Shown here: positions 29,968 through 40,480 of the stretch, piece by piece | Layout of the letters: the number at the start of each line of letters is the position of its first letter | How positions within the stretch are numbered: the first letter of the stretch is position 1 | Assembly (NCBI GenBank): GCA_030323885.1 | Contig: CM059203.1 | Coordinates: 1,426,001-1,490,000, forward strand | Direction of reading: 5' to 3' | Source of the DNA: Branchipolynoe longqiensis | Taxonomy: Eukaryota; Annelida; Polychaeta; Phyllodocida; Polynoidae | DNA: 64,000 bases | The notes under the pieces: generated by a model | Databases searched by the model: none | Told to the model about the DNA's origin: nothing | Seen by the model: the letters and a program-made list of their open reading frames with translations, nothing else | Made by a program: the position numbers and the translations under genes

Positions 29968-30473
29968 CAGTATAACCCCGTTAAACCAAATTTGAAGGGA
30001 CCCTAGAAATTTGTTTGGATTAACCGATCATTGGTTTAACCGAGGTTTGGCTTTGACTTTGACTTTGAGTAAGCGTGTATTGCACATGTAATATACAATG
30101 TATGTGGACACTTTGATTATTATTTTTTATGTATGTACAGTATAACCCCGTTAAACCAAACTCGGTTAAACCAAACAATCAGTTAATCAAAACTTGTTTT
30201 CGGCGGCCCTGCAAAATACTACCATTTATCATATAAAAAAGTCAGTGGGGTCTCAGATGACCTCATAACCACATGAATGTTTGGTTTAACCATACCGGAA
30301 GTGGCCTGGGGTCCGACAATTTTGTTTGGATTAACCAATAATTTGGATTAACTGACTTTGCTTTAACTAACTTTTGTATATGATAAATGGTAATATTTTG
30401 CCAGGCCGCCGAAACAAGTTTGGATTAACTGACCGTTTGGTTTAACCGATCTTGGTTTAACGGGGTTATACTG
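29968..30473. mobile_element. Pogo-like MITE, CAGTATAACCCCGTTAAACCAA type
   Basis: Terminal inverted repeats CAGTATAACCCCGTTAAACC / GGTTTAACGGGGTTATACTG flanked by TA. The left end motif recurs internally (30138), so the element is a head-to-tail composite. Further copies at 32583, 36036 and 54656. CAGT start and TA target suit pogo/Tigger-type Tc1-mariner elements; no transposase is encoded. Confidence 0.85.
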
Positions 30474-30479
30474 TAGAAG

Positions 30480-31118
30480 GTGTATGTGGGGGCGGGGGAA
30501 GGTGGTTTTCAAAGGGCCAAAACTAAAGCTATATTAGATGGGAAAAATGCATGTTGTGTAAATTAGCAATGTTTGGTTGGTTGTTGGGGTTTACGCCCTG
30601 GCAACATCTAAGGTCATATCAGGAGGGGGCAATGTTTGAAAAACCCATAGTCTGATGCTGAGAAAGGAAATTTATTCCAATGACATAACTAAAGATGAAC
30701 CAACTACAACAAAAGGGAAAATTAGTTCTGACTGGAAGGAAAGGACCACCATTCCAGGATGGAGAAGAGAGTATTGTTAGACTGAATAAAATCCATAAAC
30801 ACAAATAGAAAGGAGAGATATCAGTTATAGCATTTTAGTGCAGGGTTTCGCAATGCTTTATTTATTGCACTGTGAGTCAAATAAGGCTTGACATCTCTTA
30901 CAAAGGTCATACTCTTGTGGGTACAATAGGTCTTCCTTCTGTCATATCCCTGAGCATGGATGCAGTTAGATATAGAAGTCACTGGAATATCTGTCTTCGC
31001 AATATGCCATTCTGACCCACCACTGGTTCGGCTTCTTTGCGCATGCGTGTGTCCTCGAAGGCGTTTGTTGATAGTTCACTGATGACTGCCTTTTCTAACA
31101 TTTGTGGCGTAATATAAG
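30480..31118. other. Noncoding stretch with a SINE-A tail fragment
   Basis: A SINE-A tail (gtttacgccctggcaacatctaaggtcatatcagg) at 30585-30628. The AATAAA on the minus strand (plus tttatt near 30857) is a candidate poly(A) signal for the gene ending at 31305. Otherwise nothing recognised. Confidence 0.5.
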
Positions 31119-31304
31119 ATGCGAGGCGCGAAGTCTACGAGGTATGCTCTACAAAGTGCGTGTTCTTCAAGGAAAGCTTTGGGATGGGAACATAAGGATG
31201 CGGTTGGTTGCTATGCTACAACTAGCAAAGGGTTTCGAGGTCATGATAGAAGGTCCATGCTTTATATCTGTATAAGTATAAGTATAACACTGTGCTTGGC
31301 TTCA

Positions 31305-31801
31305 TTAGGCGGATTTGGTTGGAGGTGGGGGAGCCGCTGTTGTTGTAGTTGCAGTTGTTGGCGTAGTTGTTGTGGGTGTAGTCGTTGTTGGCGTTGTCGT
31401 TGCTGGCGTTGTCGTAGTGGGTGTTGTGGTGGGTGTTGTCGGGTTGGGGGTAGTTGGTGGCTCTGTCGATGTCATTGGGTCGCAATGGTTGAAGAATGGG
31501 AAGTAGGGGTAGCCTGGGCGACAGTAGAAGGGTGTGGGCGGGGGGGGGTAGGTGGGTCTGTAGAAGGGGTAGTATGGCATGTGGTGGTAATGGTGGTTCC
31601 AGTTCGGCATGTGGTTGTAATGGTGGTTCCAGTTCGGCATGTGGTTGTAATGGTGGTTCCAGTTCGGCATGTGGCTCCAGTGGTTACCCCAGCCCGATGG
31701 GTAGTGCTTAGCCAGGCCGGTGTGTGCGTGCAGGCGTGCTAGGCCTGTCTCTGCCTGGGATCGCCCTGCATACGCCTTGTCTGAACTGTCTATGGCTTCA
31801 T
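31305..31801 (-). CDS. Exon 2 of the His/Trp-rich secreted protein
   Basis: The acceptor on the minus strand is aaactgttttcag, followed by 165 codons including the TAA. The ten-residue repeat is encoded by identical 30-bp units (plus strand 31606-31675), evidence of recent tandem expansion. Confidence 0.88.
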
Positions 31802-34800
31802 CTGAAAACAGTTTAAGTATATAATAAGCCTGTCTCAAAAGGTGCTAGCTGTTCGTTTTTTTGTCCATAGTAACGATTGACACAAAACAGCATAGAAATG
31901 GTTACACTGAAAACACAAGGACATTTGCTTCAAATCAATATGTATTCTATTGGGATTATGAAACACCATGTAAAAAACAAATCAGTTTATCCTGAGCAAA
32001 TGCATAAGTAGATAGTGTGTTGATCGTTACTATGGACAAAGTTTTGTCCCATATTGCTTAGCACCTTTTGAGACAGTCTCATATATTATTATTTTGATTC
32101 CATATGAAAGGGAGGAAACAAGATGAGTATGGATCGAGCCGCATACTTTATGAAAGCAAAATGAGTTAGAGCGTCCGTCTCCCGTGTTGGTAGACCGTGG
32201 GGTCGTGGGTTCGAACCCTGGTCGAGTCAAGCCAATGACTTAAAAATTGATACTTGTTGCTTCCTAGCATGGCGCTCGGCATTAATAGGATAGGGCAAGG
32301 ACACTCTGGAGCAATTCAGGGGGTCAGGTGCTCGTAGATTGACGTCGGCAAAAGGGTACCAAACCGACGAGTAAAGATGGCCGACGGCCTGGAGGGACCG
32401 CCGCGCGGGTCGTGTCGTTAGGGCGGCAGACCCCAAGGAACACCATAGGCTTCAGCATTGACAGTTTCTACTAAATATATTCAGTGTTCCTTCTATGCAA
32501 CAGTAACTGTCTAATAAGTGCACCGGTATCTATGTTGGATATGTTGGATCAAATCTAGGCAAACGCATTGGTTTAGACAGTACAGTATAACCCCGTTAAA
32601 CCAAACTTGAAGGGACCCTAGAAATTTGTTTGGATTAACCGATCATTGGTTTAACCGAGCTTTAGTTTTAACTTTGACTTTGAGTAAGAGTCTATTGCAC
32701 ATGTAATATACAATGTATGTGGACACTTTGAGAATAGTTTTTTTTATGTATGTACAGCATAACCTCGTTAAACCAAGCTTAGTTAAACCAAACGATCGCT
32801 TAATCCAAACTTTTTTCAGGGGGCATGGCAAAATTGTACCATTTCTCATATAAAAAAGTCAGTCGGGGTCTCAGATGACCTTATAACCTCATGAAAGTTT
32901 GGTTTAACTGTACTGGAAGTGACCTGGGGTCTGCCAATTCTGTTTGGATTAACGAATAATTTGGATTAACGGACTTTGGTTTAACCAACTTTTGTAAATG
33001 ATAAATGGTAGCATTTTGCTGGGCCGCCGAAAAAAGTTTGGATTAACCGATCGTTTGGTTTAACCAAGCTTGGTTTAACGGGGTTATACTGTATAATGCT
33101 TTCATCACACAATGCAGTTTTAAGTTATCGATGGCGAAGGCCTATCGAGCCTACGTCCTACCTTGTGCGGTATGGCCACTGAGCCGCTGATTCCCAGCGC
33201 GGAACTTGGGTTGCACTCTCCGTGGGTAGCCTAAGGAAAAAAAGGGGAAATCCACACACACTGAGTTCCTTTGTAGGTTATTATTTACATTCATTGAACT
33301 TTGAGAGCATTCCCAAGTTATGGAGAAGGGTCCACAGCGACGAAAGGAGCAAAAACGGCTGACCACTGGGTCATATCGAGCATACCCTTGCAGGATGAGT
33401 TTCCCATTCAGTAAGTAGTGATATTGTGTGACTTAAACAGAAATCAATGTAGATCAATTTCAAATATACTTCAAACAATTTAATCTGTGCAAAAGATACA
33501 TAAATATGTGATGTCTGAGCAATAAACTAGTCAAATAATATTTGACTACACTGCTAGCTCTGTGGAGGTCGAGCCTGGTCCCCTGGCATTCAGTTGCTCA
33601 GGCAGAGGCACAGGAGTTTTCATCTATTATCACTCAGTTTCCAACCTGGTCTCCTAGCTTTTGTACCGGAAACAAGTTTAAACTGGCTCAAACGAGTTCA
33701 ACCATGGCTGGTTGGGTCACCACCGTGGCTGGTTGGGTCGCACCGTGGCTGGTTGGGTTGCACTGTGGCTGGTTGAGTCGCTCCGTAAAGCGCTGAATAT
33801 GCTTATGAAGTTATCATCATTATTGAAATTAAATGGATTCAGAGTAATTCTAGCAACTCGGGTGACCCCGAGATTGGCAGTTATCTTCAATACCCAAACA
33901 AAGCACATCGTGACATAACGAACTCCCCCCTGGGACCGTATGCACGAATCGGTGTTAGCTTATCTCGGGGATAGCTATTGTGAGGATAGCGGTGTCGTTC
34001 AGATACGCGACGAAGGAGGAAGATAAAGCAGGGGTGGAAATAAGAGCACTTTATTCATGAGTGCGAGAAGATAAGGACAATACAAGGCAATTAATATGAA
34101 TAAAGTACAATATGGACAAGAAGGTAATGCAATATACAGTAAAATGAGTACAGGGGCCATATGCAGGAGTCAGTGTTAGCGAGCCAAAACGCGTTTAGAG
34201 GGGATTTCTGGTTTAGCGTCGAAAAGTCGGTATGCACGAGTCCTAACACCGCGCGTTTAAGGTCCGCGACACTAACCCCATTTCATATGACGTTTACAGG
34301 CGGTGTTAGCGTAAGGTTATGTCGAAATCTATTAAATGCTACCATATTTAACAGAATTAAATACGCAATAAGTGAAATTTATTCAAATTAACCCTAAATT
34401 CGAAGCAATATTAATGCTGGCGCCGCAACAGCGCCGATATTAATATTTATATGTTCGAATCGACGAAAGTAAACTAAACAAATGGCCGCCGCTGCCAGTA
34501 TGGAAAGCGACGTCGATGCGGCGGCTGTGGCGATTTGTTTACTTTACGCTCGTCGATTCGAACATATAAATATTAATATCGCCTCCGTTACGGCGAAAGC
34601 GTTAATATTGCTTCGAATTTGGGGTTAATTTCCTCAAATTTCACTTATTACATATTTAATTCTGTTAAATATGATCGCATTTAGTATATTTAAGCCTAAT
34701 ATATCACTACAGACGCAGAGGGATTTCCCAAATCTATAAATAAATTCACGTTTAGCTATAATGAAAGTGTTACGCGCTCCTGCATACGACTTGACACAGT

Positions 34801-35627
34801 TTGCGACGTCGGCGATAGCTAACCGGTAATAGGCTCTAACACCAAACCCCGCTAACACTGACTCCTGCATATGGCCCCAGAAGACTAAATAGGCAATGGA
34901 ACATGGCAGATCAATAAAAGTCAAAGGGGAAGAGGGGGTTTCAAAGAGCCCTCCACCAAAATGGAGGAGAGGGCGTGAGGGGCGGCAGAAGGGGCGAGGC
35001 GGGGGAGGTATGCATGTACCGCCCCCGAAGTCCAGGTGCCCTGGGCCATAATGCCCGGGAGCGGGACGCCTGCTCGCTGGCATGCCTGGGTGGCGCCCCG
35101 CCGGAGGCTGTGGAGGGTGAAGGTCTCGGGGGGCCGACACAGAAATGGCTTGGAGGGCGCCGCGGAGGATGGCTGTGAGGGTCCGAGGGTCCAGCGGCCG
35201 GCCTGAGGGCATGATGAAGGCCGGGTCACCCGGGGCAGTGGGGACAAGGGCGACCGAGGCGTTCCAGGCAGCGACAGGGCAGAGCCGGGAACGCGGGGAA
35301 GCCGGGATGAAGAGAGCAACCACTGCAGAGGGAGCCGAGATGGTCTTTGAGCTCCGGAGGCTGCCTGGCCGCCCGGAGGCCGCCCGGAGCGGCAGCGACA
35401 TCGGCGTGGGTGATGGTGTGCAGGCCGCCCCACCCCTCGGCTCTGGGGGAGAGGAGGCTGGACTGTCAACATACTTTAACCGTTATGTGCAGCATAAATA
35501 CACCCATCACACACACACAAAAAACACCGCTTCATGCATATGGCCATATAAGATGGCAAATAACACACTCACCAACGACGACTGTCACGAAGCAGATGGC
35601 GAGTGCGAGGATCAACACCGACTTCAT
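31305..35627 (-). CDS. Secreted His/Trp/Tyr-Pro-rich repeat protein with Thr-rich tail (two exons)
   Basis: Not a recognised family. Exon 1 (35573-35627) encodes a signal peptide, MKSVLILALAICFVTVVV. Exon 2 (31305-31801) joins in phase 1 (cag|AT GAA) to give a 183-residue preprotein ending in TAA. After a polar segment (DEAIDSSDKAYAGRSQAETG) come three perfect copies of HMPNWNHHYN, a Tyr/Pro-rich part (YYPFYRPTYPP), the only two mature-region cysteines (FYCRPGYPYFPFFNHC), and a mucin-like (TTTTP)n tail of about 45 residues ending PPPPTKSA. Inference: an extracellular protein; His-rich repeats could bind Zn, Cu or Ni, aromatic/His content suits adhesive or matrix roles, and the Thr tail is a likely O-glycosylation site. 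A TATA box sits about 52 bp upstream of the ATG. The 3.8-kb intron is packed with mobile elements. Confidence 0.85.
32157..32302 (+). mobile_element. SINE-A, 3'-truncated copy
   Basis: A-box tgagttagagcg, B-box gggttcgaaccc, through 'gatagggcaagg', then unrelated sequence. Confidence 0.75.
32583..33091. mobile_element. Pogo-like MITE, CAGTATAACCCCGTTAAACC type
   Basis: Same composite structure as 29968-30473 with TA on both sides. It is inserted inside an older AAAGTTGCATAG-type MITE ('ctatgttggatatgttggatcaaatctagg' before it, 'atgctttcatcacacaatgcagtttta' after it). Confidence 0.85.
33700..33790 (+). repeat. 24-bp CCGTGGCTGGTTGGGTCGCA repeats
   Basis: Four imperfect copies of '(a)ccgtggctggttgggtcg(c)'. 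No gene attached. Confidence 0.85.
34153..34878. mobile_element. MITE-2 superfamily, GGGGCCATATGCAGGAGTC variant
   Basis: A long perfect inverted end pair (ggggccatatgcaggagtca left, its complement right, continuing gtgttagcg). The whole element is close to a giant palindrome: 'cgaatcgacgaaagtaaac' and 'gtttactttacgctcgtcgattcg' face each other around a GCC/GGC-rich centre. A further partial relative is at 33928-34140. Confidence 0.85.
34917..35472 (-). pseudogene. Tyrosine-recombinase fragment of a DIRS/Ngaro-type retroelement
   Basis: GC-rich island on the minus strand. One frame encodes the mid-region (PSGRPLDPRTLTAILRGALQ). After a frame change near 35120 the other frame encodes the catalytic C-terminal part TLHSLRRGATQACQRAGV followed by GTWTSGAVHAYL. 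That gives H-x2-R-R-G, W and the terminal Tyr expected of the recombinase, as in 'SHSLRRG...W.S....Y'. The first catalytic Arg block is not clearly present. No RT adjoins it. A broken, out-of-frame relic inside the intron of the His/Trp-rich gene. Confidence 0.65.
35573..35627 (-). CDS. Exon 1 (signal peptide) of the His/Trp-rich secreted protein
   Basis: ATG in context ccaccATGa, 18 hydrophobic signal-peptide codons plus one base, then donor G|gtgagt. Cleavage is probably near the V-V-V-D junction. Confidence 0.87.
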
Positions 35628-35678
35628 GGTGGATGTGTGTTCCGAGGTGTCTCCCAGAAGTTGGCGAGCACTCGGTGA

Positions 35679-35684
35679 TTTATA
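35679..35684 (-). promoter_or_regulatory. TATA box of the His/Trp-rich protein gene
   Basis: The minus strand reads gagTATAAAtcaccgagtg, 51-57 bp upstream of the ATG. That places transcription start around 35650 with a short 5' UTR of roughly 20-25 nt. Confidence 0.75.
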
Positions 35685-35848
35685 CTCACATAACCTGGTC
35701 GATGAATCGATGCAGGCAGTGTGCCGTGGATGGTTCTTGATTCACACCTGGTAAAGCTGGTCCCACTTGGCGGCCCTTCGACTCGTCAGGAGTAGTACTT
35801 GTACAGTGGATGGCGCTGTGTGTAATTGTTTAGCTTGCCACTTCTGAC

Positions 35849-37033
35849 CTGGTTGGTTGTTTGTTGGAGTTTCACGTCCTGGAAACATCTAAGGGCATAT
35901 CAAGGCGGGTATTGACTTGTGATAGTGTGTACTGATGGCTACTTTATAGTGCTGCCCCACTGGGAAAGCAGGCCACTGGGCACCATGACCCATTATCCTG
36001 AAAATGAGGTAACCAGTCCTTGCCGTATCCTATTACAGTATCACCCCGTTAAACCAAACTTGAAGGGACCCCAGAAATTTGTTTGGATTAACCGATCATT
36101 GTTTTTTTAATTTTTTTAATTTATTTTGTATTGAGGCTGTATTTATACTGTCCATAGCATATAAGCCCTGGTACCCAGGCTTGTTTTCAATGCTAGCCAG
36201 TTGTAGTGTTGGTGTTATCTTACCACACAGTAGTTGCTGATAAGGTATTTGATTGCCTGCATTTCAGTAGCAGATAGATAATTGATTGGTATGGTTAGTA
36301 GCCTATGTTAGTTTTTTTTAATTTTCTTGGCATATATGTATTATTTTAGTTCTGGCTACTTTTGGCATGGTTACCTTCCATTGGGCGTCCCGCTGGTGGG
36401 CCGTAACATATCACATGCCCCTTTGCGGTGCAGCTTAGTGGGGGCTTCCTAGCCTTATTTTGCACAGAGGTTTAACCGAGCTTTGGCTTTGACTTTGACT
36501 TTGAGTAAGAGTGTATTGCACATGTAATATACAATGTATGTGGACACTTTGATTCTTGTTTTGTATGGACATACAGTATAACCCCGTTAAACCAAGCTCG
36601 GTTAAACCAAAGGATCGGTTAATCCCAAATATTGTCTAGGGTCCCTTCAAAATACTACCATTTATCATATAAATAAGTCAGTGGGTTCTCAGATGACCTT
36701 ATAACCACATGAAAGTTTGGATTATCTGTACCAGAAGTGGCCTGGGGCCTGACATTCTGTTTGGGTTAATCGATAATTTGGATTAAACAACTTTGGTTTA
36801 ACCAAACTTTTTTATATGATAAATGGTAGTAATACTAGTATGTTGCCGGGCCGCCGAAAAAAGTTTGGATTAACCGAGCTTGGTTTAACAGGGTTGTACT
36901 GTAATGCCGAGCAGCAGGCTAGGAAGCGACAAATATCAATTTGATAAGTTAGTGGTTTGACTCGACAGGGAACCGAACTCCCGATCTCTCGCACGCGAGG
37001 CCCATGCTCTAGCGATTCGGCCACCCTGCCCGA
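35849..37033 (-). mobile_element. SINE-A split by a nested pogo-like MITE
   Basis: 35849-36035 holds the SINE-A 3' part and 36902-37033 its 5' (tRNA-like) part; both read on the minus strand and rejoin as 'cctatta|atgccgagc'. The intervening element carries TA on both sides. Confidence 0.82.
36036..36901. mobile_element. Pogo-like MITE with an internal unknown insertion
   Basis: Ends CAGTATCACCCCGTTAAACC and GGTTTAACAGGGTTGTACTG; TA target duplication inside the host SINE. About 36098-36472 is foreign to other copies (T-rich start 'tttttttaatttttttaattt', end 'gcacagagg'), so a third element lies inside it. Confidence 0.82.
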
Positions 37034-37082
37034 TGTCGGTGATGCTGTACTGCTGTACTGTACTGAACCTGTGCTGGCACCT

Positions 37083-38472
37083 GGCCCGTATGCATGAAGA
37101 ATTATTTATCGACCCCGGTGGTAAGGACCGAGTTCGGGGTAGCTATCGACGGTGGTGAGAAATGGGTCACTGGGTATGCACAGAGCCAAAGCGCGGAGGC
37201 GTTAGCTACCCTAGCAGCGGCGATGTTTTGTTGATTTCGACAGTATGGATAGTGCCGGCGATGCGGCGGCGGCGGCGATTTGTTTTGTGTACATTTGTTG
37301 ATTTGACAATATTAATATTACTTTCTGTTCGTTTTTGCGGTTAATTTGGTAAAATATCACTTGTACAGTATGTAATTCTGTTAAATATGATCGCATTGAA
37401 TAGATTTGGGCCTAATACATTGCCGCCGATGCGGCGGCGGGGGCGGCGATGTTTTGTTGATTTCGACAGTATGGATATCGACGTCGATGCGGCGGCGGCG
37501 GCGATTTGTTTAGTTTACATTCGGCGATTCGACACTATGAAGGCGGCAGCGTTAATCTCGGTTCGAATTTAGGGTTAATTTGATCAAATTTCACTTATTG
37601 CGTATGTAATTCTGTTAAATATGATCGCATTGAATAGATTTGGGCCTAATATATTGCCGCCAATGCGGCGGGATTGGCAGTATGGATATCGATGTCGCTG
37701 CGGCGGCGATTTGCTTACTTTACATTCGTCGATTCGACACTATTAATATCGCCGCCAATGCGGCGGTAGCATTAATAACGGTTCGAATTTAGGGTTAAAT
37801 TGATAAAGATTTCACTTATTGCGTATGTAATTCTGTTAAATATGGTCGCATTCAATAGATTTGGGCATAAAACATTGCCGCTGGCATTATGCCAGTATGG
37901 ATATCGACGTCGCGGCGGCGGCGATTTGTTTACTTTACATTCGTCGATTCGACACTATTAATATCGCCGCCAATGCGGCGGTAGCATTAATAACGGTTCG
38001 AATTTAGGGTTAAATTGATCAAATTTCACTTATTGCGTACGTAATTCTGTTAAATATGGTTGCATTCAATAGATTTGGGCATAAAACATTGCCGCTGGCG
38101 TTATGCCAGTATCGATATCGACGTCGCGGCGGAGGCGATTTGTTTACTTTACATTCATTGATTCGACACTACTAATATTGCCACCAATGCGGCGGTAGCC
38201 TTAATAACGGTTCGAATTTAGGGTTAAATTGATAAAATTTCACTTATTGCATATGTAATTCTGTTAAATATGATCGCATTCAATAGATTTGGCCCGAGTC
38301 GGTCCCTACCACCACCCTTATACCTGCTACTGAATGGGGCTAGCTTACCCGACTTTTAACTCCCGGGGTTTGCATAACACTGGTCCATGCATACCGACTT
38401 TTCACCGCTAACCCGGAGATCGCCTCTACCCACAGGTTTGGAGCGCTACCCACCGCCCCATGCATACGGGCC
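37083..38472. mobile_element. MITE-2 superfamily, GGCCCGTATGCATG variant, expanded interior
   Basis: Outer ends ggcccgtatgcatgaag and ccatgcatacgggcc. The interior has five to six tandem copies of a roughly 200-bp block: 'gatttgtttactttacattcgtcgattcgacactattaatatcgcc', then 'gcggcggtagcattaataacggttcgaatttagggtta', then 'ttgcgtatgtaattctgttaaatatgatcgcattcaatagatttggg'. Noncoding. Confidence 0.85.
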
Positions 38473-38549
38473 CTGTTGTTTGTTTGTGTGTGTGTGTTGG
38501 GGGGGGGGGGGCACCTGCTTGTTTTTACCCATGACCACATTTTTTTATT

Positions 38550-38865
38550 GGACTTTTACGGCCTAGCATCATCTAAGGTCACATGACGACGGGCACCAAA
38601 TTGTGATACTGCCCACTTGTGGCGAGTTTATAGTGCTGCTGCCTTGGATAATGCACTGGCACCTTTGCCCAATATCCCACTCACCCATTTAACGTGACCT
38701 TGACACCGAAACAACCAGTCGTTGCACTATCCTAGTAATGCGCATCTCCAAGCTGGTGAATGACAAGTAAGCGGGCTAAGCCTGAGTCGAGGTTCGAACC
38801 CACGATCTCTCACATTGGAAGCAGACGCCCAACTGAGTGGGCCATCCTTCTCAGTCAAGAGAATT
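38550..38865 (-). mobile_element. SINE-A, highly diverged inverted copy
   Basis: 'ctagcatcatctaaggtcacatgacgacgggcacc' at the 3' end and 'cgaggttcgaacccacgatctctcacattggaagcagacgcccaactgagtgggccatcc' at the tRNA-like end. Confidence 0.65.
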
Positions 38866-38904
38866 TGGCAACTGTTTGTACACGCGCTATGACACTTTTT
38901 TTTT

Positions 38905-39200
38905 TTTTCTTGAAGATTTATACTGCCTATCATGGATAAGTCTGAATAGACTTGTTTTCACCATTAGACAGTTTGTTGATAGAAAACCCGGGCCTACACT
39001 TTTACCGACCCAAGGGATTTTTAAGCTCTCACACCACTTGTAGACATGGTATGAGAGCAACTGGCCTTTCATGATGCTGGAAGTGGAAATCCAAATTGGC
39101 AGAGGTGGGGGCATGGGGAATCGAACCACCAACCTTCTGATTCGGAGTCCGACCTAGAAAAAAGTCAGACACTCTAACCACTGCACCACAGAGAACACCA
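38905..39200 (-). mobile_element. SINE-C, best-preserved copy
   Basis: Includes the tRNA-like end: on the minus strand 'ctgtggtgcagtggttagagtgtctgac ... ggtggttcgattccccatgcccccacctctgcc', with A- and B-box-like segments, followed by the conserved body. Confidence 0.72.
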
Positions 39201-39439
39201 TCTGAAAATGTAATTGGAAACTATATCAATATTCCCTTCCATGAAGACCAGTTTTGAAGGTACTATGTCACTGCTGAATTAGTTTTTTATTGGCATAATT
39301 TCTATTAAAATCGCTTCCAGCATGCAACAGCGAATTTGCATCCTGCCATATCAGTGCTGGCGGGCTTTGTTTTCTGAAGGAGGTAAAGAGAAATGTGCAT
39401 ATTTGACCTTACCTTAACTCTTAAACTTCACTTGGAGAA

Positions 39440-39462
39440 CGCAGCTGACAGGGTTCGAACCG
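39440..39462 (-). pseudogene. tRNA-Ser 3' fragment
   Basis: Only the acceptor 3' strand and T arm (cgcagctgacagggttcgaac on plus) remain. Confidence 0.8.
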
Positions 39463-39569
39463 TCAACATGCAAATTTGGGTGAAGCCTAGACAAACAAAT
39501 AAGCCACCGACGAGGTAACAGAATTGTGCCATGCAGGTAAATGAACTGTGTATGGAAAAGTACACAGCT

Positions 39570-39688
39570 CGCAGCTGACAGTGTTCGAACCTGTGCGGGT
39601 AGAACCCATTCTTGGCCCCTTGGCCCCTTGGCCCCTTGGCCCCTCGGCCCCTTGGCCCCTTGGCCCCTTAACCACTCGGCCAGAAGTA
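39570..39688 (-). pseudogene. tRNA-Ser with anticodon arm replaced by a TTGGCCCC repeat
   Basis: Acceptor, T arm and variable arm on one side (gcagctgacagtgttcgaac) and the D arm on the other (taaccactcggcca) are tRNA-Ser sequence. The anticodon arm is replaced by seven copies of TTGGCCCC (one TCGGCCCC). It cannot fold as a tRNA. Confidence 0.88.
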
Positions 39689-39748
39689 CACACAATGAAA
39701 TTCTTGCAAACCTTGTCTTGACTTTCATCGGAGGAGAATGAGTCAATG

Positions 39749-39987
39749 TTGTTTGTTTGTTTGTTGTTGTTTTATGCCCTAGCAAGATCTAAGGTCATAT
39801 CAGGACGGGTACCGACTTGTGACAGTGCGCACTCATGGCGACTTTATAGTGCTGTCCCATTGGGAAACCAGGCCACCAGCACCATGACCTGGTATCCCAC
39901 TCAGTCACATTATCCTGACACTGAGCACACCATTCCTTGCCCTCTCCTAATAATGCCAAGCACCTGGGTTAGGAAGCGACAAGTGTC
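39749..39987 (-). mobile_element. SINE-A, 5'-truncated, with 12-bp target-site duplication
   Basis: Body and tail only; the tRNA-like head is missing. Flanked by AATGAGTCAATG at 39737-39748 and 39988-39999. The empty site 'gaatgagtcaatgaattgg' is seen in neighbouring tRNA spacers. Typical of LINE-mediated insertion. Confidence 0.9.
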
Positions 39988-40049
39988 AATGAGTCAATGA
40001 ATTGGATGGATCTTTTCAACCCAGGATTGAATGAGAATACTTTCTCAAA

Positions 40050-40130
40050 GGAGTTGTGGCCAAGTGGTTAAGGCGATAGACTAGACATTTTTTGGACTCT
40101 GCGTGGGCAGGTTGGAACCCTGCCGACTGC
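40050..40130 (+). pseudogene. tRNA-Ser(AGA), decayed
   Basis: D arm and T arm recognisable, but the anticodon stem is destroyed (ctagacattttttgg) and the B box is changed to GGTTGGAAC; the last 10 bp are duplicated. Confidence 0.85.
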
Positions 40131-40480
40131 CGACTGCGCATAACTTGTGGAACTTTTTGATCATCACCCTGTCCCAGAATATCATCTAACATTGCATTTT
40201 AAGGTTGTTAAAAGTCAGTTCAGCAACAATTTTTAGTGAAGCGCATTTCAACTGACCGCAATTGACAGGCTTTCAAGTATTGGCATCAGAAAATGTCCAA
40301 TGCAGCTATCCGGTTCTACCCATGCATGTTGGAATTCCGTTGATCGCATTCTAGTTTTTGATCTCAAGTCAGCTCAAAGTGCAAATTTTGATGAAACCTA
40401 GACATACAAATAATCCACCAACAAAGTAACAGATTTGGGCCATGCAGGTAAATGAAATGTGTATCGAAAAATAAACTGGT

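Noticed and set aside
31119..31742. A 207-codon Val/Gly-rich ORF opposite the His/Trp-rich gene
   Set aside because: Antisense of the (ACCACAACG)n Thr codons and the 30-bp repeats; the minus strand has the signal peptide, splice sites and TATA box.
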